NCBI RefSeq assembly: GCF_006265175.1
Contig: NZ_VDCQ01000024.1
Location: 1 to 64,000 of the forward strand
DNA: 64,000 nucleotides
Reading direction: 5' to 3'
DNA from: Paenibacillus hemerocallicola
GTDB lineage: Bacteria > Bacillota > Bacilli > Paenibacillales > NBRC-103111
Positions 53,699-62,635 of the stretch are shown one piece after another. The position numbers and the translations under genes are program-made. The notes under the pieces were generated by a model. It saw nothing but the letters and a program-made list of their open reading frames with translations. It had not been told where the DNA came from and searched no databases. Within the stretch, counting starts at the first letter, position 1; every line of letters begins with the position of its first letter.

Positions 53699-53952
53699 GA
53701 GATTGGGAATAGTTCTTAAATTTAGACAAAGAAATTAGCGAATGGCGATGGTCCTGGTACAATACAATCCGGAAGGATGTCTTTATTCTTATCCAAGAGA
53801 GTGACATTTGACAAGTATTAGCTAGTTTTTTATTGGCCTTTTAACTGTGGCAAACGAGGTTCGGATTTTAATGATATAGGACTGTTTCGTTTGTATTATA
53901 ACGAGAAGTAAGATGGTATAGTACAGTTAACCTTTCATGAGAGGGAAATACA

Positions 53953-54780
53953 ATGTCTTATTTGAATCATCTGTTGTGGGATGTGCAAGCGGATGTATTT
54001 AGTGGCTGGGACCGTTCCCAATTGCCGAAATGGTCGTATAGCAATGTGCATAATCCTCATTTTCGCATTTGGTATGTTCAGCATGGTAAGCTTCGAGGGA
54101 ACTTGGACGGGTGCGAAACGGATGTCGGCGCAGGCGATGTTTGTTTCTGGCAGGCTGCCAAGGAAGTACATTTCCGTAATTGCAGTGAAACCGAACCAGC
54201 CGGCTATATCAGCGTGTTGTTTACGCTAAAGAGCAGTCAGGGCGTTCCTTTGCGGTATTTGCCGGGCCTTCCCGTGGTCATGCACGACGTGGACGTTCCA
54301 TATGTAATCGGGATGCTGACCGATATCGTCCGTGAACTCAAACGAAGAGATGTTGCTTATCGTCTGGCCGCCAGATCCAAGATTCAGGAGCTGCTTGTTC
54401 ACTTTGCCAGACATGTTCATGTTCTTGATGGATGGCAGATGAGCCCGGATTTTCGACTGCAGCCTGTCGTTGATTATTTGACCACTCATCCTGACGTTTA
54501 TGTAACAAGTGCGGATATGGCCAAATTGCAAAATGTCAGCGAGGTTCATCTGCGCCGAATGTTCAAGCGCTGGCTAGGAACTACCCCAAACAATTTTGTT
54601 CAGCAGTTTAAGGTGGATCAAGGCATTAGCCTTTTGAAAGAAAGCGATTATTCGATTAAAGAAATCGCTTTCCGCCTTGGTTTTGACAGTCCGAACTACT
54701 TTGCTACAGTGTTTCGCCATTTTGCCGGCTGCAGTCCGCGCGAATATCGGAAGATGCTGCGCACGAATATGAATCATTAG
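53953..54780 (+). CDS. AraC-family transcriptional regulator
   Basis: 275 residues; ATG preceded by GAGGG. N-terminal cupin-type sensor (NPHFRIWYVQHGKLRGNLDG, VGAGDVCFWQAAKEVHF), C-terminal double helix-turn-helix (VTSADMAKLQNVSEVHLRRMFKRWLGTTPNNFV, then LGFDSPNYFATVFRHFAGCSPREYR). It precedes the binding protein and FAD enzymes on the same strand and is their likely activator. Confidence 0.92.
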   Translation: MSYLNHLLWDVQADVFSGWDRSQLPKWSYSNVHNPHFRIWYVQHGKLRGNLDGCETDVGAGDVCFWQAAKEVHFRNCSETEPAGYISVLFTLKSSQGVPLRYLPGLPVVMHDVDVPYVIGMLTDIVRELKRRDVAYRLAARSKIQELLVHFARHVHVLDGWQMSPDFRLQPVVDYLTTHPDVYVTSADMAKLQNVSEVHLRRMFKRWLGTTPNNFVQQFKVDQGISLLKESDYSIKEIAFRLGFDSPNYFATVFRHFAGCSPREYRKMLRTNMNH

Positions 54781-54871
54781 AATGTGCATGAAGCTTTCCA
54801 ACGTAGACATTCATTCACTCGCGATTTCAAAAACGTTGGTATTGTACCTAAAGCTATAGGGGGAATTTGAA

Positions 54872-56185
54872 ATGAGAGCATCCGGTATGTTCTTGGCCGC
54901 GCTGGCGCTGATTCTTTTGGCTGGCTGCGGCAGTGATAAAAAAGACAGCTCCTCCGCTACACCTTTGGAGCCGGAATTAAGCAAAGATCCGGTCACGCTT
55001 ACCTTTTTTAACTATGCGGGAATTAGCGACCTTACTTTCCAGACACTAATCGAAGAGCCGGTAAAAAAGAAGTATCCGTATATTACGATTAAGATGACTG
55101 AAAAAGGGGTGAGTTTGCCTGACCTGGTGGCAAGCGGGAATCCGCCTGATCTGATTCATGCAACAAACGGCGTGGCATTGCAAGCAGTAATCGATCTCAA
55201 GCTTTACGCAGACTTGACTCCGCTAATGAAGAGGCATAAGTTCGACTTGTCGATTTTCAAAGACGGAGTCATTGAGGATATAAGGCGACAATCCGCCAAT
55301 CGAAATGAAATCGTCGGATTGCCGGCCAATAACAATATGGCCGCCTTATACTACAATAAAGATATTTTCGATAAATTTGGCATCCCTTATCCGCGTGATG
55401 GGATGACGTGGGATGAAACGTACCAGCTTGCCAAACTGCTTACGAGACAGGAAGCAGGTGTAGCCTATCGTGGTTTCACCATGCAGCATACGCTGTTGCT
55501 CAACAACAACCAACTTTCGCTGCGCCTTCTCGATCCGGCAACCGACAAGCCTTTACAGAACCAGGACCAATGGGCTCGCCTGTTTCAAAATTGGAAACGT
55601 TTTTTCGAGATTAGCGGCAATGAATTGACAGATATAACGTACGGCAGCGGCTCGAATGATTTTCTGAAAATACGCAATGTGGCGATGGCGGCCTGGGGAA
55701 ATAGCGTAGTCGGCATTGAAACGATGAATGATCCTTCATTTAACTGGGACATGGTGACGCTACCGGTTTTCCCTGAGGCACCAGGAGTGTCGACGCAGAT
55801 GCATACCCCGTTATTTATCATCTCGCCGACTACTAAACATATGGATCAGGCGTTTCAAGTTGTAGCCGAAATGTTCTCGACTGACGTACAACTGCAAAGC
55901 GTAAGAACGGGAAGACCGTCGTTGATGAAGGATGCCATGTACAATCAAGCGATCGGAACAGACTTGCGCTCAATGGCAGACAAAAACAAACGCGCTTTTG
56001 CCGACATGAAGCCGGCAAGTTATCCTGAGCAGCTGTCGTCCTATGAATTGGTGGCGAGAAACGCATTTAATAATCAGTTCAAGGAATACTTGCTCGGTCT
56101 TAAAGATTTAAACACGGCGCTGCGCGTCGCGACGGATCAAATGACGAAAGATGTCGAGGCCGAAAAAGCGAAACGAAAAAATTAA
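54872..56185 (+). CDS. ABC transporter extracellular solute-binding lipoprotein
   Basis: 437 residues. Lipoprotein signal LALILLAGCGS; CUT1 sugar-binding fold with YNKDIFDKFGIPYPRDGMTWDET. Closest to the 45421 protein (EEPVKKKYPYITI in both). GGGGG precedes the ATG. No permeases nearby; 66 bases on is an FAD-dependent oxidoreductase gene, probably in the same operon. Confidence 0.92.
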   Translation: MRASGMFLAALALILLAGCGSDKKDSSSATPLEPELSKDPVTLTFFNYAGISDLTFQTLIEEPVKKKYPYITIKMTEKGVSLPDLVASGNPPDLIHATNGVALQAVIDLKLYADLTPLMKRHKFDLSIFKDGVIEDIRRQSANRNEIVGLPANNNMAALYYNKDIFDKFGIPYPRDGMTWDETYQLAKLLTRQEAGVAYRGFTMQHTLLLNNNQLSLRLLDPATDKPLQNQDQWARLFQNWKRFFEISGNELTDITYGSGSNDFLKIRNVAMAAWGNSVVGIETMNDPSFNWDMVTLPVFPEAPGVSTQMHTPLFIISPTTKHMDQAFQVVAEMFSTDVQLQSVRTGRPSLMKDAMYNQAIGTDLRSMADKNKRAFADMKPASYPEQLSSYELVARNAFNNQFKEYLLGLKDLNTALRVATDQMTKDVEAEKAKRKN

Positions 56186-56251
56186 GCAACGATAGGATCA
56201 GCCAAAGAGTGGGAAGGCGGTTTGGCCGTTGCTGTGAAGGAGGACACCAAG

Positions 56252-57097
56252 GTGCATCATGATTACAATCTGTTGGTTTGCGGCGCGACGTTCGCCGGAC
56301 TTGGCGCCGCGCTGGCTGCACAGGCCGCCGGAAGAAATGTCATTCTTATCGAACGATCGGCGTTGCTTGGCGGCGAATTTATAGAAGCCTTCCAATGCAG
56401 GCGCGCTGAATGGCTACCCCGCACGGAGACGGGGCGATGGCTGCACCAGCACATGATGGAGCGCGGTATCATCGGTCAAGACGGTTGCTCCGTGTATATG
56501 TCGGCACTCCACCCGCTGCTCTGTTTGCTAGTGAGACAACAGCGGCTTCAAGTACGCATGCTTACCGAGATCGTGGAGATCGGTAGAGGGAGGGGACAAT
56601 ATCATGTCGAATTACACGACATTCGCGGAAAAAGTACGATACAGGCCGAGGAAATCCTTGATACTTCCACCATGCGTCTGACTTGCCCCGGGGAGCTATT
56701 TACACCCGAATCGAAAAGCATACATTCTTATCTCCATCATCCGGCAGGGATTGAATGGGAGGGAGACAGCGAAGAACAGACTTGTCTTTCCTTTACGACA
56801 CGGCTTCGCCCATTCCAAGCGACATTGCAGATGGCTGTTTCCGCTGAAGACTCGTGGTCTGATGCCAGACAGCGGTTGCATCGTTGCTGGGCCGATCGCC
56901 CGAATGCATGGAAGACTTGGACGATTGCCGCAATCGCCGGAAGATTCGCCTCCCATGTTCCCGCAGGCGTACATCGTTTAGCGACAGGGTGGAATTGGTT
57001 CCCGTCGGAAGCCTATGCCAATCCGCTGGACGCCTTGGACCATGGTTACGAATATGGGGCGAAGGAGTGGGGGCAGCATGCCGCATCCAACCTATGA
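56252..57097 (+). CDS. FAD-dependent oxidoreductase, short form
   Basis: 281 residues from GTG 56252, with AAGGAGG 8 bases upstream; the frame opens at TTG 56222. Dinucleotide fold YNLLVCGATFAGLGAALAAQAAGRNVILIE with GATFAGLG in place of the usual GxGxxG. It lacks the second half of typical FAD_oxidored proteins and ends PSEAYANPLDALDHGYEYG. It overlaps the start of the larger paralogue at 57078 by 20 bases, so the two are translationally coupled and may form a complex. The substrate is unknown. Confidence 0.78.
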   Translation: MHHDYNLLVCGATFAGLGAALAAQAAGRNVILIERSALLGGEFIEAFQCRRAEWLPRTETGRWLHQHMMERGIIGQDGCSVYMSALHPLLCLLVRQQRLQVRMLTEIVEIGRGRGQYHVELHDIRGKSTIQAEEILDTSTMRLTCPGELFTPESKSIHSYLHHPAGIEWEGDSEEQTCLSFTTRLRPFQATLQMAVSAEDSWSDARQRLHRCWADRPNAWKTWTIAAIAGRFASHVPAGVHRLATGWNWFPSEAYANPLDALDHGYEYGAKEWGQHAASNL

Positions 57098-58940
57098 TTT
57101 TGATGTGATTGTCGTCGGACTGGGCACGGCAGGCGCCATTGCCGCGATTGCTTCAGCGAAACGGGGATTGCGCGTGCTGGGAATCGAACGGTTATCCGCA
57201 ATGGGAGGCACTGGAACAACGGGAGGCGTACTTAAATACTATTTTGGTTCGACGGGCGGCATGTATGAGGATGTCGATCGGAAAGCGCAGCAGGTTTCCG
57301 GTTCGATTTATACGCCGGCGATAGGAATCGGAGCGGAAAGCAAACAATTCGTGCTAGAAGAGGAAGCTTTGCAAGCCGGTGTCGTACTTCATTACGATAC
57401 GACCGTCATCGATGTGATTCGTACGGATAAAAGGTTACGGGGAGTGGCGTGCTTTTCACCGGAGCGCGGCAAGTATACGCAGACATGCCAGGTTGTGATC
57501 GATTGCACAGGCAATGCAGATCTATGTCGTATGAGCGGTTGCAAGATACGGACCGGCAGACAACTGGATGGGATGGTGCAGCCGTTTTCCAATGTGCTGT
57601 TTAAAATGGAACGAGATCATGTTCGTACTTTCTATATGGACAGCGGTTATGTCCACACAACTGATCCGCTCGATTTATCGAACAAAATTATGGATTCGGC
57701 GTTATCGCCCGCTCATTTGAGAAGCTGCTTTGGCGAGAACGACTATTTTCGAATAGCGCCGCAGATTGGGATTAGAGAGAGCTGTCATATTGAGGGTGAA
57801 ACCAATGTGACACTTTCGGACATTCTGGAAAATCGCGCTACACCGGAACCTGTATTCTGGGCGTTCTCTAATTTGGACAATCATGGAATTGACTTCGCTT
57901 TGGAAAGCAGTCTGCTTCAGGACTGGTCTGTGAACGCCGGGCTGTGGGGGATGAAGCTGAGCGTACCCATTCCTCTTGAAGCGCTGATCCCGGAAGGTTA
58001 TGATCGTTTGCTTGTTGCGGGCCGTTGTCTGGCAGTCGATCATGATCTTGCCTCTTGCGTCAGGATGAAAAGAGATATGCAAAAATGCGGAGAGGCCGCA
58101 GCTGTCGCCGCCTATATCGCTATCCGGGATCAAATTTCTTTGCGCAAGGTTCCGTACGGGGAATTAAGCGCACTGCTTCGAGAGACGGGTTGCTTGGACG
58201 ATTCGCAATCCGAAGAAGCCCGCTCTGCCCGGTCGTCACCCGGTGACGTTCGGCAATGGATGACGAGCATTGCCGATATTCAAGCCGGATTGGCAAGCGA
58301 CAGTCCCGCGATCGCGATATGGTCCGCCAAACGTATCGGCGCCGAGCTCGGGAACACCCTCATAAGCTGGATGGAGCAAGCCGACGAGGAACATTTGCGC
58401 AAACATAGCGCAATCGCACTCGCTTTGATAGACAGGCAGGAAGCGGCTACTGTTCTTTTGGAAATGGTGCGCGAACGGGATTCCTTTATTCCTGGCGGCC
58501 GTTCCAGATTTCATCATGCGCGCGGTTATACGGCTGTCTGTTTGCTGGGTCGTCTGGCTCACCAAGCGGCTATACCCGAACTTGTTCATATCCTCCAGGA
58601 TTCCGGCTTATGCACCGGAACGAATGGAAAGAAGGGGCATCACCCCTCTGAGGAGGATGAACAGTTTCAATATGTCTCGCATGCAATTGTCGCATTAATC
58701 CGTATTGGCGACCGACATCCAGACAGCCGTCTCCTTGTGTCGCAGGCTCTGGTTGATTTCCAAGCACGGCCGACTACGGAGTTTTACATGTCGCTCTGGG
58801 GCAATTCGCATTTTTCTTTGAATATGGGCGCAAGGCTGCGGGAAGTCATCGAGCAAGCTTTGTTGCGCTGGTCTGCAACAAACGCTGACTCTCGGACGCA
58901 GACGGATTTGACAGAATGCTTCGGCGGTAAAATACATTAA
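57078..58940 (+). CDS. FAD-dependent oxidoreductase with HEAT-like C-terminal region
   Basis: 620 residues from ATG 57078 (GGAGTGGGGG upstream; the frame opens at 57015). FAD-binding start DFDVIVVGLGTAGAIAAIASAKRGLRVLGIE, then MGGTGTTGG, and the second FAD motif YDRLLVAGRCLAVDHDLASCVRMKRDMQKCGEAAAVAA, as in the FAD_oxidored (PF12831) group. Residues about 430-600 look like short helical HEAT repeats. These enzymes cluster with sugar-binding proteins in Paenibacillus-type genomes; their substrates are mostly unknown. A terminator follows. Confidence 0.87.
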   Translation: MPHPTYDFDVIVVGLGTAGAIAAIASAKRGLRVLGIERLSAMGGTGTTGGVLKYYFGSTGGMYEDVDRKAQQVSGSIYTPAIGIGAESKQFVLEEEALQAGVVLHYDTTVIDVIRTDKRLRGVACFSPERGKYTQTCQVVIDCTGNADLCRMSGCKIRTGRQLDGMVQPFSNVLFKMERDHVRTFYMDSGYVHTTDPLDLSNKIMDSALSPAHLRSCFGENDYFRIAPQIGIRESCHIEGETNVTLSDILENRATPEPVFWAFSNLDNHGIDFALESSLLQDWSVNAGLWGMKLSVPIPLEALIPEGYDRLLVAGRCLAVDHDLASCVRMKRDMQKCGEAAAVAAYIAIRDQISLRKVPYGELSALLRETGCLDDSQSEEARSARSSPGDVRQWMTSIADIQAGLASDSPAIAIWSAKRIGAELGNTLISWMEQADEEHLRKHSAIALALIDRQEAATVLLEMVRERDSFIPGGRSRFHHARGYTAVCLLGRLAHQAAIPELVHILQDSGLCTGTNGKKGHHPSEEDEQFQYVSHAIVALIRIGDRHPDSRLLVSQALVDFQARPTTEFYMSLWGNSHFSLNMGARLREVIEQALLRWSATNADSRTQTDLTECFGGKIH

Positions 58941-58966
58941 TATCAGTTTGGTCGGTACTCCGGATG

Positions 58967-59003
58967 ACTCGTCACTATCTTTGGGTAGGGGCGGGTCTTT
59001 TTT
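58967..59003 (+). terminator. probable intrinsic terminator
   Basis: A GC-rich imperfect stem (GACTCGTC with GGCGGGTC) runs into TCTTTTTT ending at 59003, 27 bases past the FAD gene stop. Confidence 0.6.
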
Positions 59004-59734
59004 AACGATAAGGAAAGTTTAACTTCACTAAAGCACTAAAACGAAGAGAGACTTTCCTTACCAAGAATAAGCTACCGCTAAAACACGAATGCACATCATC
59101 GAGAAGGCTTCGATCAAAAGCTTTTCTTATCTGACGAAAGGAGTGTCCATATGAGAAATCAAGTTCTGAGAGTTTGGAGGTAATTTCGGTCGAAGCAGTG
59201 GGTGCTTGGCCGTCGGAGCGACCAAAGCTGTTTACCGCCGAGCCTCAGGAGCAGGACACGCCCACATCATCATTCGGCACGCCAAGCCGTGTAGAATTAG
59301 TTGCTATAGACATGCTAAAAATCAGTGATATATATCCTGTAAGCGATCGAAAGTCTGCATTTGTGACAATCAAACGGTGCAAAGTTTCGAGGAACACAAT
59401 CAGGGATTATTAATTCAGAAAAAGCAATAGTTCGTCGTTTAACTTTGTAATTTGAAACTCCATTTAAGAGGCAGCCGTTCAAACTGATCGGCTGCCTTTG
59501 CTCACCTAACAGGCAGTAGAGATCAACTATAACCAATAAATCCCTGTATGCTGCCCCGATGCGATATATGATTAAGAAAACTATTCATTGGCGCCAGAGC
59601 ATTTAGAGCGTTACCTTGTACAGAAGCGGGAAAACAAGTTTGTGGATGATAAATCGGGGTATCTCATGGATAAACGGGCGTGGCAAAAGTCGATTGCCAT
59701 GCGACATTAGGGTAAAAAACGGAGGATACAAGAA
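59004..59734. other. intergenic stretch with one hairpin repeat
   Basis: A 79-residue frame (59174-59413) has no recognisable product. GCAGCCG (59471-59477) pairs with CGGCTGC (59489-59495) and is followed by CTCACCTAACAGGCAG, a sister of the 33491 repeat and possibly a terminator. Nothing else is seen. Confidence 0.4.
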
Positions 59735-60751
59735 ATGAACAACCATGATGAAAGGTTTGTAAAGCCCGAAATACTGGCGCTTGTTTTGAGTAAAATGCTC
59801 GACAAGGCGATAATCCGCGCAGATTATCAACTCAAAGTGTTGCAAGGCGGGACAGTAGGAGATGTTCGGCTTGTAACAGGCATGGTTGAAACTTCCGATG
59901 GTGAAAATCTGCCGTATAAGGTGGTTTGGAAAACACAGAAAAAATTTGAGCGTTACGGTGATCCGGATTCATGGCGAAGGGAATACGACCTCTATGCATC
60001 GGATTTCAAAAAGGTTTTCTTCGATTCGTTCCGTTGTCCGGAGTGTTATCACGCCGAAATAAATGGCGATGAGATTCAACTGTGGATGGAATATATTGAT
60101 GGTGTGTCAGGCTTAAATCTGACCTCGGAAATGTATGAACGTATAGCCGAGGAATTGGGTCGATTTCAAGGCAAGCTGTACACTGAACGACCAAACGTAT
60201 TGCAGAATCTGTCCAATTTAAGCAAGGTTGAGTTTACGAAAAACTACTATCTGCGGTATCGGTCATGGAATGTTTTGTATGATTACATACGCTCCGATGA
60301 CTGCGAAATTCCGAAGCACCTGTGTAAAATGCTCATAGACATAGATAACAATGCGGACGAAATATTCAGTCGCATTGAAAAGCTGCCAATAGTGCTTTGC
60401 CACAGAGATTTTTGGGTGGCAAACATATTCTATTCGGACAGTAAAATCGTACTTATCGATTGGGATACCTCCGGATGGGGGTACATGGGCGAGGATATCG
60501 CGAGTTTAATAACGGATGAAGCGGATGTCTGTCATATGATTGAATATTACCAGAAATGCATTCCGGCGTATTACAGGGGTTTTTCGGAATATGCGGATGT
60601 GTCCCATATTTCCGATCCTTGTATCTATGAACTAATTCTTGCTATGTTCGGATACAGGCTTGTGGAGTGGTATAAATTCGCTGAGTCGCCCGAAGATAAA
60701 TCAATGCACCTTAATACCTTGCAAAAAATCCATGAGATGAGAAATATGTAG
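59735..60751 (+). CDS. aminoglycoside/choline-kinase-like phosphotransferase (APH family)
   Basis: 338 residues; GGAGG lies 14 bases before the ATG. APH fold: catalytic loop LCHRDFWVANIF (HxDxxxxN) and the metal-binding VLIDWDTSGWG (DxD-type). N-lobe VVWKTQKKFERYG carries the candidate ATP-binding Lys. Such kinases phosphorylate small molecules such as choline, sugars or aminoglycosides; the sequence does not decide which. A+T-richer than its neighbours. A GNAT remnant follows 1 base later. Confidence 0.82.
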   Translation: MNNHDERFVKPEILALVLSKMLDKAIIRADYQLKVLQGGTVGDVRLVTGMVETSDGENLPYKVVWKTQKKFERYGDPDSWRREYDLYASDFKKVFFDSFRCPECYHAEINGDEIQLWMEYIDGVSGLNLTSEMYERIAEELGRFQGKLYTERPNVLQNLSNLSKVEFTKNYYLRYRSWNVLYDYIRSDDCEIPKHLCKMLIDIDNNADEIFSRIEKLPIVLCHRDFWVANIFYSDSKIVLIDWDTSGWGYMGEDIASLITDEADVCHMIEYYQKCIPAYYRGFSEYADVSHISDPCIYELILAMFGYRLVEWYKFAESPEDKSMHLNTLQKIHEMRNM

Positions 60752-60968
60752 ATGAATATAACTATTGAGCCATTAGAAGTAAACAACTGGATGAACGTCT
60801 GTGAATTGTCTGTTTCAGAAGAATAAAAGCAAATCCTCCGAGATCGAAGCAACTCTGGAGACACATGCAGCGGAGCGTTTCCGTCTGATCTGGCTAAAGG
60901 AAAAAGAGCCGTTTGCCTATGCTGAATTAGTTCTCATAAACGATTTGAAGCGATATGCCGGGGAATAA
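60752..60968 (+). pseudogene. GNAT acetyltransferase N-terminus plus unrelated C-terminal remnant
   Basis: MNITIEPLEVNNWMNVCELSVSEE, the start of a spermidine-acetyltransferase-like GNAT, stops at TAA 60824-60826. From about 60836 another frame reads EIEATLETHAAERFRLIWLKEKEPFAYAEL and stops at 60966-60968; it looks like the tail of a different protein. Both are fragments. Confidence 0.5.
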
Positions 60969-60996
60969 AGCAGCGCTCGCATCTACGGGGCCGGAT

Positions 60997-61073
60997 GTCG
61001 AGGGACAAGAACTTATATGCTTAGAAATCCGCGTAAATCGCGGACTTTTTATTTTAAGGATATATGTTCTTGG
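60997..61073 (+). repeat. GGACAAGAAC-box/terminator repeat, copy 7 (core only)
   Basis: GTCGAGGGACAAGAACTTATATGC, hairpin AATCCGCG-TAAAT-CGCGGA with T run, and reversed box AAGGATATATGTTCTTG. The two trailing forward boxes are absent. It stands 270 bases upstream of the AraC gene at 61341. Confidence 0.85.
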
Positions 61074-61248
61074 CAACACAAGACCGAAGCCGCGAATCCG
61101 ACAGTAACAACAGTAAATCTGCAAGTGGCCAGAAACGGCCAAATCAAACTGGTAGTTTCCCATTCGTGAGAATAATAGATTAGAAAAACGTCAACTGGTA
61201 AAGTAAAATAGAGAAAAGTGGAGATATCCCTACGTCTGTTAACCGGGC

Positions 61249-61262
61249 GGAGGTGCACCTCC
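61249..61262. promoter_or_regulatory. 14-bp perfect palindrome upstream of an AraC gene
   Basis: GGAGGTGCACCTCC is self-complementary and lies 78 bases before ATG 61341. It could be an autoregulatory operator; no binding protein can be assigned. Confidence 0.4.
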
Positions 61263-61340
61263 AACGTCGGAACGAAATTCAATCTGGAACGGCTGCCGGC
61301 GGAAACGCAGATTTTATACGCTGGAGGGAGGAGACGATTT

Positions 61341-62222
61341 ATGCTGGTAAAATCATTGGCTCATTATAAGCATCCCGACAATTTCCCTTTTTGGATTCAG
61401 CGAAACCGTCATGACCAAAGAAGCATGCCTCTTTTGCACACTCACGAATTCGTCGAACTGATTTATGTGGAGAGCGGTCAAGCGACGCATTTGTTCCAAG
61501 ATACTTCATACGAGATCAATAAAGGCGATATTTTTATGATTAACCCGGGCGAGAAGCACGGTTATATCGTCACTGAAGGTCAGACCATCGAAGTGATCAA
61601 CTGTTTGTTCCATCCGGATTTTATAGCGTCATATGTGCTTCAGGCGTTACGATTGGGCGATTCGTTCGATTTTTTTTACGTACAGCCTTTTTTAAATCGC
61701 GAAATCAGGTTTAACCACAAGCTGAATTTGGTGACGGCTGGCGCTGACAAAACGCGGGACATTCTGGAGGAATTGCATCGGGAAATGACGCAGCGGGATT
61801 CCGGTTATCAAGCTCTGGTACAGCTGCGAATGACCGAACTGTTCATCCTGCTGTCCCGCTACTACAACAAGGGGAAGCACAAGCTGCAGATCCCTTCTCC
61901 GAACGAACTGCTTGTACATCGGGTCTGTGGTTATGTGGAAAGGCACTATAATCAGAAAATCACGTTGCCGATGCTGTCGAAACTGTTTTACGTCGGGGAG
62001 CGCCAGTTAAATCGGCATTTCAATCGGTATCGAGGAACCAGTGTATACGAATTTGTGCAGTTCATCCGGATCGAAAAGGCAAAGCGACTGCTGATCGAAA
62101 CCGACGACATTGTGTCTGTTGTCGCGCATCGGGTCGGCTATGAGGATGCCGCTTCCTTCGGGAGATTGTTTGTTCGCCAATGCGGTTGTTCGCCGGGCAA
62201 GTACAGAGAAGAAAATCGGTAG
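61341..62222 (+). CDS. AraC-family transcriptional regulator
   Basis: 293 residues from ATG 61341 (GGAGGGAGGAG upstream; the frame opens at 61218). N-terminal cupin sensor with HTHEFVELIYVESGQATHLF and GDIFMINPGEKHGYIV (metal- or sugar-binding His pattern), C-terminal double helix-turn-helix (ITLPMLSKLFYVGERQLNRHFNRYRG, then VGYEDAASFGRLFVRQCGCSPGKYR). Likely controls the beta-helix gene at 62636. Confidence 0.92.
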   Translation: MLVKSLAHYKHPDNFPFWIQRNRHDQRSMPLLHTHEFVELIYVESGQATHLFQDTSYEINKGDIFMINPGEKHGYIVTEGQTIEVINCLFHPDFIASYVLQALRLGDSFDFFYVQPFLNREIRFNHKLNLVTAGADKTRDILEELHREMTQRDSGYQALVQLRMTELFILLSRYYNKGKHKLQIPSPNELLVHRVCGYVERHYNQKITLPMLSKLFYVGERQLNRHFNRYRGTSVYEFVQFIRIEKAKRLLIETDDIVSVVAHRVGYEDAASFGRLFVRQCGCSPGKYREENR

Positions 62223-62484
62223 CCGCATCGAAACCGGAATTGATGATTAACCGTTGTCTGAAGCAGATCGATCCCGGAAAGCGGGAAAGTGACCGGATCG
62301 GCACACTGTCTGTCCTTTTCCGCAATAGCCTCTCCTTTCCGTTTTTTTATATAGTAGAGGAAAGCCTGTAGCCCTGACAAGCTCTTCGTCGGAAGGACTT
62401 GAAGGGAAGAAAGGAGGCAATACAAGTCCTGCATGCGACTTTACTGCAGGGGGTGAGGTCTTCTCGGGTGGCGAAGCCTATCGT

Positions 62485-62520
62485 TTCAATAAAAATGAAA
62501 TCGCTTTCATTTTTATTGAA
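62485..62520. promoter_or_regulatory. cre site inside a 16-bp-arm perfect palindrome
   Basis: TTCAATAAAAATGAAA and its exact reverse complement flank a TCGC centre. The middle TGAAATCGCTTTCA (62496-62509) matches the cre consensus at every fixed position. It lies 115 bases upstream of the beta-helix gene's GTG. Otherwise 62223-62635 holds no gene. Confidence 0.78.
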
Positions 62521-62635
62521 CAGAAACTGTCGCGATGCCGCACTTTCTTGTTTTGGACGAACACGTTTCGTAATAGAGCAAGACAATCAGTAGATTCATG
62601 ACTGATGCGCAAGAGAAAAGAAGGAGGACTGTATA

